DNA of 64,000 bases. Origin: Oribacterium sinus (GTDB lineage Bacteria; Bacillota; Clostridia; Lachnospirales; Lachnospiraceae). The stretch spans positions 186,001 through 250,000 of the forward strand of contig NZ_JACHHH010000003.1 of NCBI RefSeq assembly GCF_014202695.1, in the 5' to 3' direction. Positions 17,230 to 27,415 of the stretch are shown here, one piece after another; within the stretch, counting starts at the first letter, position 1; the number at the start of each line of letters is the position of its first letter. Under the pieces are notes generated by a model. That model had not been told where the DNA came from, ran no database searches, and saw only the letters and a program-made list of their open reading frames with translations. Position numbers and translations under genes: made by a program.

Positions 17230-18537
17230 ATGGAAAAGTACCGTACCCTACTGGAATCATTTGAAAAACGAGGGAAAAAACCTCTTGCATTATATCTACA
17301 TATCCCCTTCTGTGCAAGAAAATGTGCCTACTGCGATTTTCTCTCCTTTCCTTCCAGGGAGGAGCAAAAAATCGCCTACATGGCAAAGCTCCGAGAGGAA
17401 TTGGAGTGGCGAAGCAGGGATTTTCAAAAGGGGCCGTATGAGGTCCTCTCCCTCTTTATCGGCGGAGGCACCCCCAGTGCCGTACCATACGAAGAAATTG
17501 AAAAGACCATGGAAGTGATCCGAAACTGCTATCCTATCTATTCCGATTGGGAAGCCAGCATTGAATGCAACCCGGAATCCGCAAGTAAGGAGGCTTTGGA
17601 AGCTTATCAACGCTCCGGTATTAACCGTCTGTCCTTTGGCTTACAAAGCACCCAAGAGGAGGAGCTTCGTTTTCTGGGAAGGGAGCATCAATTTTCCACC
17701 TTCCTTACCGCCTATCAGGAGGCCAGAAAGCTGGGCTTTAAAAATATCAGCATTGATTTAATGAACGGGATTCCCTTGCAGACTCCGGAAAGCTATAAAA
17801 AGACCTTGAAAAATATCAGTCTTTTAAAGCCGGAGCACCTTTCCATTTACAACTTAATCATCGAAAAAGGAACCCGCTTCTATGCCTTAGCCAAAGAAGG
17901 AAAGCTGCCCCTTCCCTCCGAGGAGGAGCTTTTGGAAATGGATGCCCTTACAAAGGAATGGACCGGTAAAATGGGGATGTCCCCCTACGAGGTCAGTAAT
18001 TATGCCAAGGAGGGCTTTTTTTCCGTGCATAACTACGGCTACTGGTCCAATGTTCCCTACCTGGGCTTTGGTATTCATTCCTCTTCTTATTTTCAGCATA
18101 AGCGGTGGAAAAATACAAATAAGCTCCCCCTATACCTCTCTTTACCCTTTTTCGAAAAAGGAGATTCTTCCTCTGTCCAGTCGGGGCAAAGGCCTGTTGA
18201 AAAAAGCCTTGACGAGACTTCTTCCTCTTCTATTTTTCTAAGTTCACAAAAGCAAAAAAGCCGTCCCTCCATCGAGGAACAGCTTTGTGAAGATGTGCAA
18301 GTCTTAACGAAAGAAGAGGAAATGGAAGAGTTCTTCTACCTTGGCTTGCGAAGAACCGCCGGCGTTTCCGAAATCGACTTTGTGAAACGCTTTTCCGTTG
18401 ATATGCATAAGATTTTCGGTGCTGTGCTGGAAAAGCAATGTGAGGAAGGCTATCTGCTCCATGACAATGCCCACTATCGTTTTACCGAAGTGGGCATGAA
18501 TCTTTCCAACGTTTTGCTGGCAGAATTTTTACTTTAA
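17230..18537 (+). CDS. hemW: HemW-like radical SAM protein
   Basis: 435-aa radical SAM protein related to coproporphyrinogen III dehydrogenase (HemN). HemW members are thought to be heme chaperones rather than oxidases. The Fe-S cysteines are C28, C32 and C35 in CARKCAYC, and GGGTPSAVP is the SAM-binding GGGTP motif. The start ATG 17230 has AAAGGA upstream. Between the core and the C-terminal HemN_C-like domain is a serine-, glutamate- and lysine-rich insertion of about 45 residues that looks unstructured. It is transcribed away from holA with a 64-nt gap. Confidence 0.9.
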   Translation: MEKYRTLLESFEKRGKKPLALYLHIPFCARKCAYCDFLSFPSREEQKIAYMAKLREELEWRSRDFQKGPYEVLSLFIGGGTPSAVPYEEIEKTMEVIRNCYPIYSDWEASIECNPESASKEALEAYQRSGINRLSFGLQSTQEEELRFLGREHQFSTFLTAYQEARKLGFKNISIDLMNGIPLQTPESYKKTLKNISLLKPEHLSIYNLIIEKGTRFYALAKEGKLPLPSEEELLEMDALTKEWTGKMGMSPYEVSNYAKEGFFSVHNYGYWSNVPYLGFGIHSSSYFQHKRWKNTNKLPLYLSLPFFEKGDSSSVQSGQRPVEKSLDETSSSSIFLSSQKQKSRPSIEEQLCEDVQVLTKEEEMEEFFYLGLRRTAGVSEIDFVKRFSVDMHKIFGAVLEKQCEEGYLLHDNAHYRFTEVGMNLSNVLLAEFLL

Positions 18538-18593
18538 AAACTTTCCGGAGGCTGGCTGCAAAAATCGCAGGGCTTACGGAGACATTATGACAT

Positions 18594-19856
18594 CTAACGA
18601 TCCCGGTAGATATCATTTTCCTCATCATACATCATAGCCTGATTTCTGCCATGATACTTTGCGTCATACAGAGCCCGATCTGCCCGTTTTACCACCTCTT
18701 CCGCATCCTCATCGCTTTCATGAAAGCCGGAATAGCCTATGGAAACGGTCATATTCAGCTCTTCCTCTCCATGCTTAATCGGGTGGCTTGCCACCGCTTC
18801 ACAAATTTTGTTACAAACCTTTTCCGCATAAAGATCATTTAAATCATACAGTACACAAAGGAACTCATCTCCTCCCCATCGAATCACATCGTCGGAGGAA
18901 CGCACCGTCTCCTGAATCACCTTCACCAAGTGCTGTAGACATTGGTCTCCAAAGCTGTGGCCGTAGCGGTCATTATAGCTCTTGAAATAATCCACATCCA
19001 TCATCAAAATCTTGGCATTGACTCCTATGGTTTTATAACGGTTATAACTATGCTCCAAGATACGCTTTCCGGCCTTTCGGCTTTTTGCCCCGGTAAGCTC
19101 ATCCATGGCATTTTCCTCTGAAAGCTCCTGAATTCTGGAAACATACTTCCGTCTGGAACGGTAAAACAGCACCAGATTCAAAGACACAATCACAAAGGTG
19201 AAAATACCGCCTAAAAAGAACAGAATTCGATAGTTAATCTTCTGTATGGTTTTATCCATGAAATGGACATCCTTCTTAATATCCTCCACATCCAAATCCA
19301 TGGAAATAACCCAGTCATAGGGCTTATAAAGCTTAGAGTAGATGATTTTTTCATCCACCTCTTCTCCCGCCTCATTACGGAAAACGATCTTGGTAAAAAC
19401 CTGTCCATCCCGTAGAATTCCATCTAATTCTTCCTTATTATGAAAAATTCCGGAAAGCTTCTCGTTGGTGGAAAGGTATTTCCCCTCCATGCTCTTGTCT
19501 CTGGGGTGCATCAGGGTTACTGCATAATTGTCTCCCCCTTCATAGTTCAAGACCTTTTTCACCCAGATATAACTGTTTTCCCCGTAATAATGCTGGTCAA
19601 TACTTTGTCGGAAAAGCTTTTCCGCCTGCTCTTTCGGCAAAGCATCATGCAGATCATCCAAATCCTGCACCAAGTTATCTACCGTTTGCTGAATATAGGC
19701 CTTTTTCTGATCCAGGGTGATTCCCACCATGGATCTCCGGTAAGAGGTCCGGATATAGACCAAAAGCAAAAACAAAAACAGAATAGCCTGTGTAGAAGCT
19801 ATCACAATTAAAAACGCAACTGAGCCTATTCCCTTTTCTTCTTCTTTTTTATTCAT
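18594..19856 (-). CDS. Membrane diguanylate cyclase with extracytoplasmic sensor
   Basis: 420-aa protein. TM1 is at about 13-35, then a roughly 170-residue Cache-like sensor (SYIWVKKVLNYEG, MHPRDKSMEGKYL, YKPYDWVISMDLDV), then TM2 at about 213-233. The GGDEF domain follows with an intact active site RWGGDEF, DELTGAKSRK before it, and SIGYSGF after. It should make cyclic di-GMP from GTP in response to a small external ligand. No EAL domain is attached. A flagellin gene in the same window fits c-di-GMP signalling, but no link is shown. Confidence 0.92.
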   Translation of the reverse strand: MNKKEEEKGIGSVAFLIVIASTQAILFLFLLLVYIRTSYRRSMVGITLDQKKAYIQQTVDNLVQDLDDLHDALPKEQAEKLFRQSIDQHYYGENSYIWVKKVLNYEGGDNYAVTLMHPRDKSMEGKYLSTNEKLSGIFHNKEELDGILRDGQVFTKIVFRNEAGEEVDEKIIYSKLYKPYDWVISMDLDVEDIKKDVHFMDKTIQKINYRILFFLGGIFTFVIVSLNLVLFYRSRRKYVSRIQELSEENAMDELTGAKSRKAGKRILEHSYNRYKTIGVNAKILMMDVDYFKSYNDRYGHSFGDQCLQHLVKVIQETVRSSDDVIRWGGDEFLCVLYDLNDLYAEKVCNKICEAVASHPIKHGEEELNMTVSIGYSGFHESDEDAEEVVKRADRALYDAKYHGRNQAMMYDEENDIYRDR

Positions 19857-19965
19857 CTTCTTCCTTTAGTTTTTCTCTGTAGAAAGGGCAGAATAAGCTC
19901 CTGTACTTTCCCTGATTTTTCGGACAATGTCCTTTCCCCGGCACTTCCCTGTGCAGGGCGTTTAC

Positions 19966-20988
19966 TTACTGAATATGGCGAATCCAACCCTCCGGGGCTT
20001 CCATTTCTCCATCCTGTATCGCAATAAGGGTTCTATATAACTCATCCATAATTTTTCCGGGCTTCTCCATACCGCTGGGGAAGCAAATTTCTTCCTCATG
20101 ATTCTGAATTTTACCTACCGGAGAAATCACTGCTGCGGTACCGCAAAGTCCGCACTCCTTAAAGCTTTTCAGTTCCTCCAAACGGACAGCTCTCTCCTCC
20201 ACCGGAATGTGAAGAATATGCTCTGCCACGTAGATTAAAGATTTTCTGGTAATGGAAGGTAGAATAGAATCGGACTTCGGTACCACCAAACGATCCTTTT
20301 CATCTACGAAAAGCACATTGGCACCACCGGTTTCTTCCACAAACTCCCGCTTTCCCGCATCCAGATAAAGATTTTCCGTAAATCCCTTTTCCACCGCAAT
20401 TTCATGGGAATGTAAACTCATAGCATAGTTTAATCCTGCCTTAATGGCTCCGGTTCCATGGGGAGCCGCCCGGTCAAAATCGGAAATCATCAGTGCGATG
20501 GGTACCGCCCCTCCCTTAAAATAAGGGCCAACAGGAGTGGTAAAAATACGGAAGGTATATTCATCCGCAGGCTTTACCCCGATGACGATGCCGGAGGCAA
20601 ATTCATAGGGACGGATATACAGAGTCGCTCCGGATCCAAAGGGAGGAACCCAGTCCGCGTTGGCTTTTACGGTTTCATCCAAGGCCTCTAAGAAACGATC
20701 CTGGGGAAATCCCGGCATCTCCAGAAATTCAGCGGAATGAAACATTCTTTCCGCATTCATATCCGGACGGAAGCAGACGATGGAGCCATCCTTCCAGCGA
20801 TAGGCCTTTAAGCCTTCAAACACCTGCTGGCAATACTGCAGAATTCCTGCGGACTCATTGAGCACCACGTTACTGTCTTCGCTAAGACAGCCTGCATCCC
20901 AAGCCCCCTCCTTCCAATAGGAAATGTAACGCTTATCGGTTTTATGATATGCGAACCCAATGTTTGCGTAATCCAAGTTCTTTGCCAT
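19966..20988 (-). CDS. ilvE: Branched-chain amino acid aminotransferase
   Basis: 340-aa class IV aminotransferase of the long (eukaryote-like) BCAT type. It interconverts leucine, isoleucine and valine with their 2-oxo acids, using PLP. Recognised blocks are QQVFEGLKAYRWKDGSIVCFRP, LYIRPYEFASG, GTGAIKAGLNYAMSL, EETGGANVLFV, SILPSITRKSL and the late CGTAAVISPVG. Length and order fit the family closely. The ATG has AGGAGG 8 nt upstream. It stands between the GGDEF and lepA genes and does not look part of a larger ilv operon. Confidence 0.96.
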   Translation of the reverse strand: MAKNLDYANIGFAYHKTDKRYISYWKEGAWDAGCLSEDSNVVLNESAGILQYCQQVFEGLKAYRWKDGSIVCFRPDMNAERMFHSAEFLEMPGFPQDRFLEALDETVKANADWVPPFGSGATLYIRPYEFASGIVIGVKPADEYTFRIFTTPVGPYFKGGAVPIALMISDFDRAAPHGTGAIKAGLNYAMSLHSHEIAVEKGFTENLYLDAGKREFVEETGGANVLFVDEKDRLVVPKSDSILPSITRKSLIYVAEHILHIPVEERAVRLEELKSFKECGLCGTAAVISPVGKIQNHEEEICFPSGMEKPGKIMDELYRTLIAIQDGEMEAPEGWIRHIQ

Positions 20989-21068
20989 CTTCTTACTCCT
21001 CCTATTATTCTCGTCTACTTTTCTTACTATTATTAATATTGTTTCAAAATGAATGGAAAAAATGCCGT

Positions 21069-22883
21069 CTAGTCCTCATCCAGCTTTAGCACGGACATGA
21101 AAGCGCTTTGGGGAATTTCCACGTTACCGAACTGTCGCATACGCTTCTTTCCTTCCTTCTGCTTCTCCAAAAGCTTCTTCTTTCGAGAAATATCTCCGCC
21201 GTAGCACTTAGCCAAAACGTCCTTTCGAAGGGCTTTCACAGTTTCTCTTGCCACCACATGACCGCCGATTGCCGCCTGAATGGGAATCTCAAAAAGCTGT
21301 CTGGGAATTTCATTCTTCAGCTTCTCGCACATTTTCTTTCCTCTTTCGTAGGCAGAGCCTGCGTGGACAATGAAGGAAAGGGCATCAATCTGCTGCTTGT
21401 TCACCAAAATATCCAGCTTCACCATCTTACCTTCCTGATAGCCCTTTAATTCATAGTCGAAGCTTGCATAGCCCCGGCTCCTGGATTTTAGGGCATCAAA
21501 GAAGTCATAGATAATCTCGTTTAAGGGTAAATCATACTTCAAAACCGCTCTGGTTTGATCAATGTATTCCGTACTCTTATAGATGCCTCTTCGCTCCTGA
21601 CAAAGAGTCATAATGGCTCCCACAAATTCCGAGGTCACCATAATTTCCGCCTCTACAATGGGTTCTTCCATATAGGCAATCTCCGCCGGATCCGGAAGAT
21701 TGGAAGGATTGGTCAGCTCCATCATGGAGCCGTCCGTCTTATACACATGGTAAATAACGGAGGGCGCCGTGGTTACTAGATCCAAATCGTACTCTCTTTC
21801 CAATCTTTCCTGTACCACATCCAGATGCAGTAAGCCTAAAAATCCGCAGCGAAAGCCGAAGCCCAAAGCCGCAGAGGTTTCCGCCTCATAATTCAGTGCC
21901 GCGTCATTTAATTGCAGCTTTTCCAAAGCATCCCGAAGATCCGGATATTTCTGGCTGTCAGAGGGATAGATTCCACAGTATACCATGGACTGCACCTTCT
22001 TATAACCGGGAAGGGCTTCCTTCGCAGGCTTATCCACAGTGGTGACCGTATCACCTACTCTAGCATCCCGGATATTTTTAATGGATGCGGTAATATAGCC
22101 TACCATACCGGGAGTCAATTCCTCCCCGGGGATAAACTGTCCCGGCGCAAAGGTTCCCACCTCTGTTACGGTAAATTCCGCACCGGTGGCCATGAAACGA
22201 ATATTGCTGCCCTTTTTAACGCTACCTTCCTTAATTCTGCAGAAAATGATAACCCCCTTATAGCTGTCATATAAGGAGTCAAACACCAGGGCCTGCAAGG
22301 GATTCTCAATAGAACCGCCGGGAGGAGGAAGACGCTTTACCACCGCTTCCAATACCTCTTTCACATTCAAACCGGTTTTCGCGGAAATTCGGGGAGCATC
22401 CAGGGCTTCAATCCCGATAACGTCCTCAATTTCATGGGCTACCAGATCCGGATCCGCAGAGGGCAGGTCTACTTTATTGATGACCGGAATAATTTCCAGA
22501 TTATGATCTAAAGCCAAATAGGTATTGGCCAAAGTCTGGGCTTGAATTCCCTGTGTGGCATCCACCACCAAAATAGCGCCGTCACAGGCCGCTAATGCAC
22601 GGCTTACCTCATAGTTAAAGTCCACGTGTCCGGGAGTATCGATAAGATTGAAGATGTATTCTTCCCCATCCTCCGCCTTATACACAATACGAACGGTCTG
22701 GGATTTGATGGTGATTCCTCGTTCCCGCTCAATGTCCATATTGTCCAGAACCTGAGACTGCATCTCTCTTTCCGTCAAGGTGCCTGTCATTTCAATGATA
22801 CGATCCGCCAAAGTGGATTTTCCGTGATCGATATGGGCGATAATACAAAAATTGCGAATTCGCTCTTGCTTAATTTTTTCCAT
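21069..22883 (-). CDS. lepA: Elongation factor 4 (LepA)
   Basis: 604-aa translational GTPase that acts on stalled ribosomes. G1 is AHIDHGKST, followed by [11 protein letters not shown] (switch region), DTPGHVD (G3) and NKVDLPSAD (G4). The EF4-specific C-terminal domain ends with [21 protein letters not shown]. Length is exactly typical. It is transcribed divergently from rpsT across a 370-bp gap, an arrangement seen in other Firmicutes, where rpsT and lepA are near neighbours. Confidence 0.97.
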   Translation of the reverse strand: MEKIKQERIRNFCIIAHIDHGKSTLADRIIEMTGTLTEREMQSQVLDNMDIERERGITIKSQTVRIVYKAEDGEEYIFNLIDTPGHVDFNYEVSRALAACDGAILVVDATQGIQAQTLANTYLALDHNLEIIPVINKVDLPSADPDLVAHEIEDVIGIEALDAPRISAKTGLNVKEVLEAVVKRLPPPGGSIENPLQALVFDSLYDSYKGVIIFCRIKEGSVKKGSNIRFMATGAEFTVTEVGTFAPGQFIPGEELTPGMVGYITASIKNIRDARVGDTVTTVDKPAKEALPGYKKVQSMVYCGIYPSDSQKYPDLRDALEKLQLNDAALNYEAETSAALGFGFRCGFLGLLHLDVVQERLEREYDLDLVTTAPSVIYHVYKTDGSMMELTNPSNLPDPAEIAYMEEPIVEAEIMVTSEFVGAIMTLCQERRGIYKSTEYIDQTRAVLKYDLPLNEIIYDFFDALKSRSRGYASFDYELKGYQEGKMVKLDILVNKQQIDALSFIVHAGSAYERGKKMCEKLKNEIPRQLFEIPIQAAIGGHVVARETVKALRKDVLAKCYGGDISRKKKLLEKQKEGKKRMRQFGNVEIPQSAFMSVLKLDED

Positions 22884-23089
22884 TCTGTCTCCTATAAAGA
22901 ATGAATAGGGGGTTCCTTTCCTAAATCTAAGGCATATCCCCCATAAAACTCATCTTTCATGCAATAGAATCATTCGGAACTATACCATAAGAAGGAAGAT
23001 TTTTCCACAAAATGCTATTGCTGTATTTCCCTACTGTATTTATACTACATTTTATCTCTGTATTTCCTTTATTTTTCTGCATACACGCC

Positions 23090-23118
23090 TTGACAGTTCT
23101 AGCTGTTTTCGCTATTAT
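23090..23118 (+). promoter_or_regulatory. Strong promoter of rpsT
   Basis: TTGACA (23090-23095) and TATTAT (23113-23118) with a 17-nt spacer. Transcription should begin near 23125, leaving a leader of about 130 nt before rpsT. The rest of the 370-bp gap toward lepA shows no gene. Confidence 0.85.
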
Positions 23119-23128
23119 TGTTGCGTAT

Positions 23129-23163
23129 GTTTTCAAACTGTCCGTGTCCAGATATTTGAAAAC
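23129..23163 (+). promoter_or_regulatory. 5'-end hairpin in the rpsT leader
   Basis: Perfect 9-bp inverted repeat GTTTTCAAA / TTTGAAAAC, extended inside by CTG/CAG, placed only a few nt from the predicted transcription start. It could protect the mRNA 5' end or bind S20 for feedback control; both are inference. Confidence 0.5.
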
Positions 23164-23253
23164 AAGAGAGAATACAAGAATACATTCTATTTTGTTCCCA
23201 TAGGATTTTGTTTTCCGCGGCAGGAAAGTCTTATGGAAGAAAGGGTTTTAATC

Positions 23254-23517
23254 ATGGCAAATATCAAATCTGCAAAAAAGAGAATTCAGGTAGCGGCACA
23301 GAGAAATGAAAGAAACAAGGCAATCCGTTCCGAAGTTAAGACTTACATGAAGAAGGTTTTCACTGCTGTAGAAGCCGGTGACAAGGCAACTGCCGAGACC
23401 ATGCTGGTTAAGGCACAGAAGAAGATTGCAATGGCACGTAGCAAGGGCATCTACAAGGCTAACAACGCTTCTCGTAAGATTTCTCAGATTTACACAGCTG
23501 TAAACAAGATGCAGTAA
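23254..23517 (+). CDS. rpsT: 30S ribosomal protein S20
   Basis: 87-aa ribosomal protein that binds 16S rRNA. MANIKSAKKRI at the N-terminus, a lysine-rich helical body and the late KGIYKANNASRKISQI block are standard. Start ATG 23254 is chosen over the in-frame ATG 23233 because S20 begins MANIKSA; GAAAGGG lies about 10 nt upstream. It is monocistronic, with a strong promoter and its own terminator. Confidence 0.97.
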   Translation: MANIKSAKKRIQVAAQRNERNKAIRSEVKTYMKKVFTAVEAGDKATAETMLVKAQKKIAMARSKGIYKANNASRKISQIYTAVNKMQ

Positions 23518-23524
23518 ACTGCAC

Positions 23525-23557
23525 AAAAAGGCTCCCCTATTTTGGGGAGTTTTTTTA
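23525..23557 (+). terminator. Intrinsic terminator of rpsT
   Basis: CTCCCC / GGGGAG stem with a 6-nt loop, flanked by AAAAAGG upstream and TTTTTTT downstream, starting 8 nt after the stop codon. Confidence 0.9.
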
Positions 23558-23739
23558 TTGCTTTTTTCCGGCTTTGGCATTAGGATAGAGAAAATATCTT
23601 TTTATTTTCAATATTTTCTTTACGGCTTCCCTACCGCTAACTTTTCTTTTTCGCATTTATTTTGCATTCTTTTTGCATTCACAGGCTATTCATCATCCAT
23701 AATATTTATCTTTAACTTCTTCTATCTAAGGAGCACAAT

Positions 23740-26346
23740 ATGTTTCTTTCCCGTCCCCTATTCTTTTTGGCTCTCTTTGCCCTTTTGGGAGAATTGATTC
23801 TTACTCCTGAAATTCCTTTTTCTTACCGTTTCTTATTTCTCTTTTTCCTGTTGTTTCTCTTCCTCTTTCTCTTCCGGAAAAAGAAAAATCGACTGTTTTT
23901 TTGCTCCCTCCTTTGCCTGACCCTGTTTATGCTAAACTTCTATTCCGTAAATCATCGTTACCGGGCGGAAAGGGAAAGCATTGGTTATATCCTTCCTTTA
24001 CAGGCTGTACTGAGAGGCAAGGTGATGTATGTCGAGGAGCAGGAAAAGAAATGGAAGCTCCTTCTCAGCGCCTGTATCGTAGATACCGCCTTGGAAAATA
24101 AGAATTCTTCTTTAAAGAATGAAGAAAAATATCAAAAAAGAAATGATCTGCACTTTCAAAAGCTGATTCTTTATCTCCCGAAGGAATCCACCGGGGAAGG
24201 CTCTATGCACCTTCCGCTTCCGGGACAAATCTGCTCTGTAAAAGGTCATTTTTTAGAGCTTAGCCCTGCCACCAACGAAGGGGAGTTTTCTCTCCCCTCC
24301 TATTATAAGGGGGAAGGAATTTCCGGTGTATTTCAAGCCAAGACTATAGAGCTGGTCCGGGGAGAGTCCTCCCCCTTTGCCAAAGAGTTGTTCACTCTGA
24401 AGCAAAGCCTTGGAAACAGAATAGATGCACTTTATCCGGAAGACCCGGCAGGCTTTTTAAAAAGTCTATTCTTGGGAGAACGCTCAGGAATCACCTTATC
24501 GGAAAAAAGCCTCTATCAAAGTGCCGGTATCTCCCATATTCTGGCCATATCCGGCCTGCATCTTTCTCTTCTGGGAGGTTTTTTCTACCGGCTGCTTCGG
24601 AAAATAAAGCTATCTTCCCTACTTTCCTCTCTTATCACTTCCTTCTTTCTTTTCTCCTATTTTCTTTTTACCGGTTCTTCCCACTCCGCCTTTCGGGCTC
24701 TTTTCATGCTTTTTCTCCGTTTTGCCGCCATACAGCTTGGCAAAGGAAAGGATCTGCTTTCTCAGCTTTCCTTCGCTTTACTGTTTTTACTTTGGCTGAA
24801 TCCTCTCTCCCTCTATTCCATCGGCATGCAGTGCTCCTTTTTCACCCTCTTTGTTTTCTTTCTTTTAGAAGAAAGGCCCGGAAAAGCAGTTCGAAAAAAG
24901 AAAGAAAAAGCCCTTTCCAAATTTTGTAAAAAGCATGCGCTTGGCTTTTCCAAGCATCCCTCTCTTCTTTTGAAATTTCCTGCTTATCTTTCCAAGCTTA
25001 TTCCCTGCTTACTTTCTACTCTACCCCATCGTTTACAAGGCAGCTTCCTTTTTTATCTGGCTATGCTCCCCCTTTTTTCCTTAACCCAGTTCTCTTTTCC
25101 CCTATATGCCCCTTTATTAAACCTGCTTCTACTCCCGCTCCTTCCCTTTTTCTTTCTCCTTGGGGCAGTATCTATCTTTCTTTCCTATCTGCCGGAGCGG
25201 GATTTTCTACTTCTTCGTCTTTTTAGCTTTTCTTCCCGATTTCTGCTAAACCTTCTGTTCCAAATTTTTCACCTTTTCATGGAAAAAAGCCTTACTCTCC
25301 CCTTTTCTCAGATTCTCCTTGGGAAAATGCAAGCACTCTCTGTGATATTTTATTTTCTTTTTCTCTACCTTCTCTTTTTCTTTCCCAAAGCAAAAAGCTT
25401 GTCCCTTTTGCTCTCCCTGGGCTTTTTACTTTCCCTTCCTCTCTACCTGCCCAAGCCCCCTAAGGAACTGGAAATTGCCGCCCTTGATGTGGGGCAGGGT
25501 GACGGCTTTGTCCTTCGAAAAGGAGCTCTGGTCTTTACCATCGATAACGGTTCCACCAGCAAGAACTTATTTCCGGAACAGATTTTCTTTCCCTATTGTA
25601 AGGCTAAAAGAATTCAGCATATCGATTATGCTCTGCTCACCCACTGTGACCGGGATCATATCAGCGGTATACAGGCTCTCTTGGAAAAGAATCCCTCAAT
25701 AAGCTTATCCCATTTAATTCTTCCTGCCTCCGCCTTGCAGGATCATCGTTATGACTTGTTAAAGCGTTTGGCCTACAATCACGGAGCGGATGTTTCTTAT
25801 TGGCAAAAGGGAGATGAACTGGTCTTTTCCGAACAGGGAATCTGTCTTTCCGCGAAAAAAACTGCTTGGGCAGAAAGTCCCTCTACAAGCAAAAAAAGAG
25901 GCCCCGATACTAAGGGGCATCAGCTTCATATTCGTTGTTTTTATCCCAATGATGCTTCATATATGGAAGAAGCTAATGCTCACTCCATAGGCTGTCTTTT
26001 GGAGTATGGACATTTTCGTATGCTTTTCACCGGAGATATGCCTAAGGAGTCCGAGGAGGCAATATTGGAAAATTGCAGGGAGATGGAAGCATCTCCCATA
26101 GTCGATGTTTTGAAGCTCGCTCATCACGGCTCCAAAACCTCCTCCTGCCCCAGTTTTCTGTCAGAAACCCGGGCAAAATTTGCCTTATTTTCCTATGGAA
26201 AGAAGAATCGCTACGGACATCCTCACAAAAGCACTGTGGAAAACTGTAAGAAGTATCGGCTCTTTCCTTTGGAAACGGCCAAGCTGGGAGAAATTCTCAT
26301 CAAAACAAATGGAGAGCAGTTTGAAATCACTGCTCCCCAAGCTTAA
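23740..26346 (+). CDS. comEC: ComEC/Rec2 DNA-uptake channel
   Basis: 868-aa membrane channel that carries single-stranded DNA into the cell in competence. The N-terminal third has two hydrophobic spans and a soluble OB-like DUF4131 region. The middle is the Competence domain (GISHILAISGLHLSLLGG is its hallmark) with many membrane segments. The C-terminal 280 residues form a metallo-beta-lactamase-like domain: DVGQGDG, THCDRDHISG, TGDMPKESE, LKLAHHGSKTS. All three parts are present. AAGGAG precedes ATG 23740. A ComEA-like gene lies far away at 46145-46774, so the com genes are scattered. Its end overlaps degV by 4 bp, tail to tail. Confidence 0.95.
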   Translation: MFLSRPLFFLALFALLGELILTPEIPFSYRFLFLFFLLFLFLFLFRKKKNRLFFCSLLCLTLFMLNFYSVNHRYRAERESIGYILPLQAVLRGKVMYVEEQEKKWKLLLSACIVDTALENKNSSLKNEEKYQKRNDLHFQKLILYLPKESTGEGSMHLPLPGQICSVKGHFLELSPATNEGEFSLPSYYKGEGISGVFQAKTIELVRGESSPFAKELFTLKQSLGNRIDALYPEDPAGFLKSLFLGERSGITLSEKSLYQSAGISHILAISGLHLSLLGGFFYRLLRKIKLSSLLSSLITSFFLFSYFLFTGSSHSAFRALFMLFLRFAAIQLGKGKDLLSQLSFALLFLLWLNPLSLYSIGMQCSFFTLFVFFLLEERPGKAVRKKKEKALSKFCKKHALGFSKHPSLLLKFPAYLSKLIPCLLSTLPHRLQGSFLFYLAMLPLFSLTQFSFPLYAPLLNLLLLPLLPFFFLLGAVSIFLSYLPERDFLLLRLFSFSSRFLLNLLFQIFHLFMEKSLTLPFSQILLGKMQALSVIFYFLFLYLLFFFPKAKSLSLLLSLGFLLSLPLYLPKPPKELEIAALDVGQGDGFVLRKGALVFTIDNGSTSKNLFPEQIFFPYCKAKRIQHIDYALLTHCDRDHISGIQALLEKNPSISLSHLILPASALQDHRYDLLKRLAYNHGADVSYWQKGDELVFSEQGICLSAKKTAWAESPSTSKKRGPDTKGHQLHIRCFYPNDASYMEEANAHSIGCLLEYGHFRMLFTGDMPKESEEAILENCREMEASPIVDVLKLAHHGSKTSSCPSFLSETRAKFALFSYGKKNRYGHPHKSTVENCKKYRLFPLETAKLGEILIKTNGEQFEITAPQA

Positions 26347-27233
26347 GTATTTTCCAAAGCATCCGGACGCTTAATCACAGCAGCGCCAAGACCATTCTCT
26401 CCAATATGACAGGATATCAGTAAGGACAAAGGAGAAATCACAATTTCTTCCTCGTAACGATTGGGGAAGGTCTCCGCAAGCTGTGTGCGAAACTCTTCCG
26501 CCTGGGCCAGATTGTCCGTATATGCTACAGCAATATAGGACTTTCTAGCCTCCGAATCTCCCATTCGTTCCAGACTATCCTTCAAGCCTTCAATAATGGC
26601 TTCCCGTACCTGTCTTTCCGTCCTTACCTTCTTAAAGGAGTCTAATTTTCCTCCCTTATTGATGGATAGAACCGGTTTAATCTGTAAAAGACTGCCGATG
26701 GCTGCGGCTACCGGAGTTATTCTGCCTCCCCGCTTAAGATACTTCAAGGTACTTACCCCGATATAAATGCCGTTATCTCCCGCAATAGAATTCAAAAGAT
26801 GCTGTATAGCCTTCCCGGTATATCCCTTCTCCGCCAATTCCTTGGCAAAAAGGCAGTGCATTCTCTGGGTAACCGAAACCCCTCTGCTATCTGAAACAAA
26901 TACTCTGTCCAAATAGGGTTCTTCCTGGGAAAGCATCAGAGCTGTCTGGGTGGAACCGGACAGTCCGGAGCTTAGCGGAACATGAACGATTTCATCATTT
27001 TCCAAAAGCAGGGCATCCCAGGCCTTCATAAGGCTTTCCATGGAGGGCTGGGAAGTGGAAACTTCCTCCCCCTCTGCCAGCTTTTCAAAAAAAAGCTCCC
27101 GACTCATATTGATTCCTTCAAAGTACTCCTGATCTCCCATTCGAAAGGGCATGGGAACTACGGTAATCCCGAATATCTCACTTTCTTCCTTCCGTATTCC
27201 CGATCCGGAATCTGTACAGATTCCTATTTTCAT
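26343..27233 (-). CDS. DegV-family fatty-acid-binding protein
   Basis: 296-aa DegV protein. Members bind a fatty acid and can act as FakB subunits that present it to the kinase FakA. Motifs: CTDSGSGI near the N-terminus, TSQPSMESLMKAWD, HVPLSSGLSGSTQTA, VSDSRGVSVTQRM and LKRGGRI. No FakA-like gene is in the window. AAGGAG precedes the ATG. An 18-bp minisatellite fills the gap between it and gpmI upstream. Confidence 0.92.
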   Translation of the reverse strand: MKIGICTDSGSGIRKEESEIFGITVVPMPFRMGDQEYFEGINMSRELFFEKLAEGEEVSTSQPSMESLMKAWDALLLENDEIVHVPLSSGLSGSTQTALMLSQEEPYLDRVFVSDSRGVSVTQRMHCLFAKELAEKGYTGKAIQHLLNSIAGDNGIYIGVSTLKYLKRGGRITPVAAAIGSLLQIKPVLSINKGGKLDSFKKVRTERQVREAIIEGLKDSLERMGDSEARKSYIAVAYTDNLAQAEEFRTQLAETFPNRYEEEIVISPLSLLISCHIGENGLGAAVIKRPDALENT

Positions 27234-27279
27234 GAATAACTCCTTCCAGGTACTCTAGCGTCCTTACTTCTAAGCTTCT

Positions 27280-27387
27280 CTATACTTCCGTCCTTGGCTA
27301 TACTTCCGTCCTTGGCTATACTTCCGTCCTTGGCTACACTTCTATCCTTGGCTACGCTTCTGTCCTTGGCTATACTTCCGACCTTGG
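27280..27387 (-). repeat. Six tandem copies of an 18-bp unit
   Basis: Consensus CTATACTTCCGTCCTTGG on the plus strand; the first three copies are identical and the last three differ at one to three positions. It lies between gpmI and degV, 46 nt before the degV start. There are no unique spacers. Confidence 0.92.
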
Positions 27388-27415
27388 ATATGTTGCCACT
27401 CTACGCTATACTTCT

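Noticed and set aside
27280-27387. CRISPR-like array (also 61659-61760 and 31325-31408)
   Set aside because: Units of 17-28 bp follow each other directly with no spacers, and no cas gene is in the window. They are plain tandem repeats.
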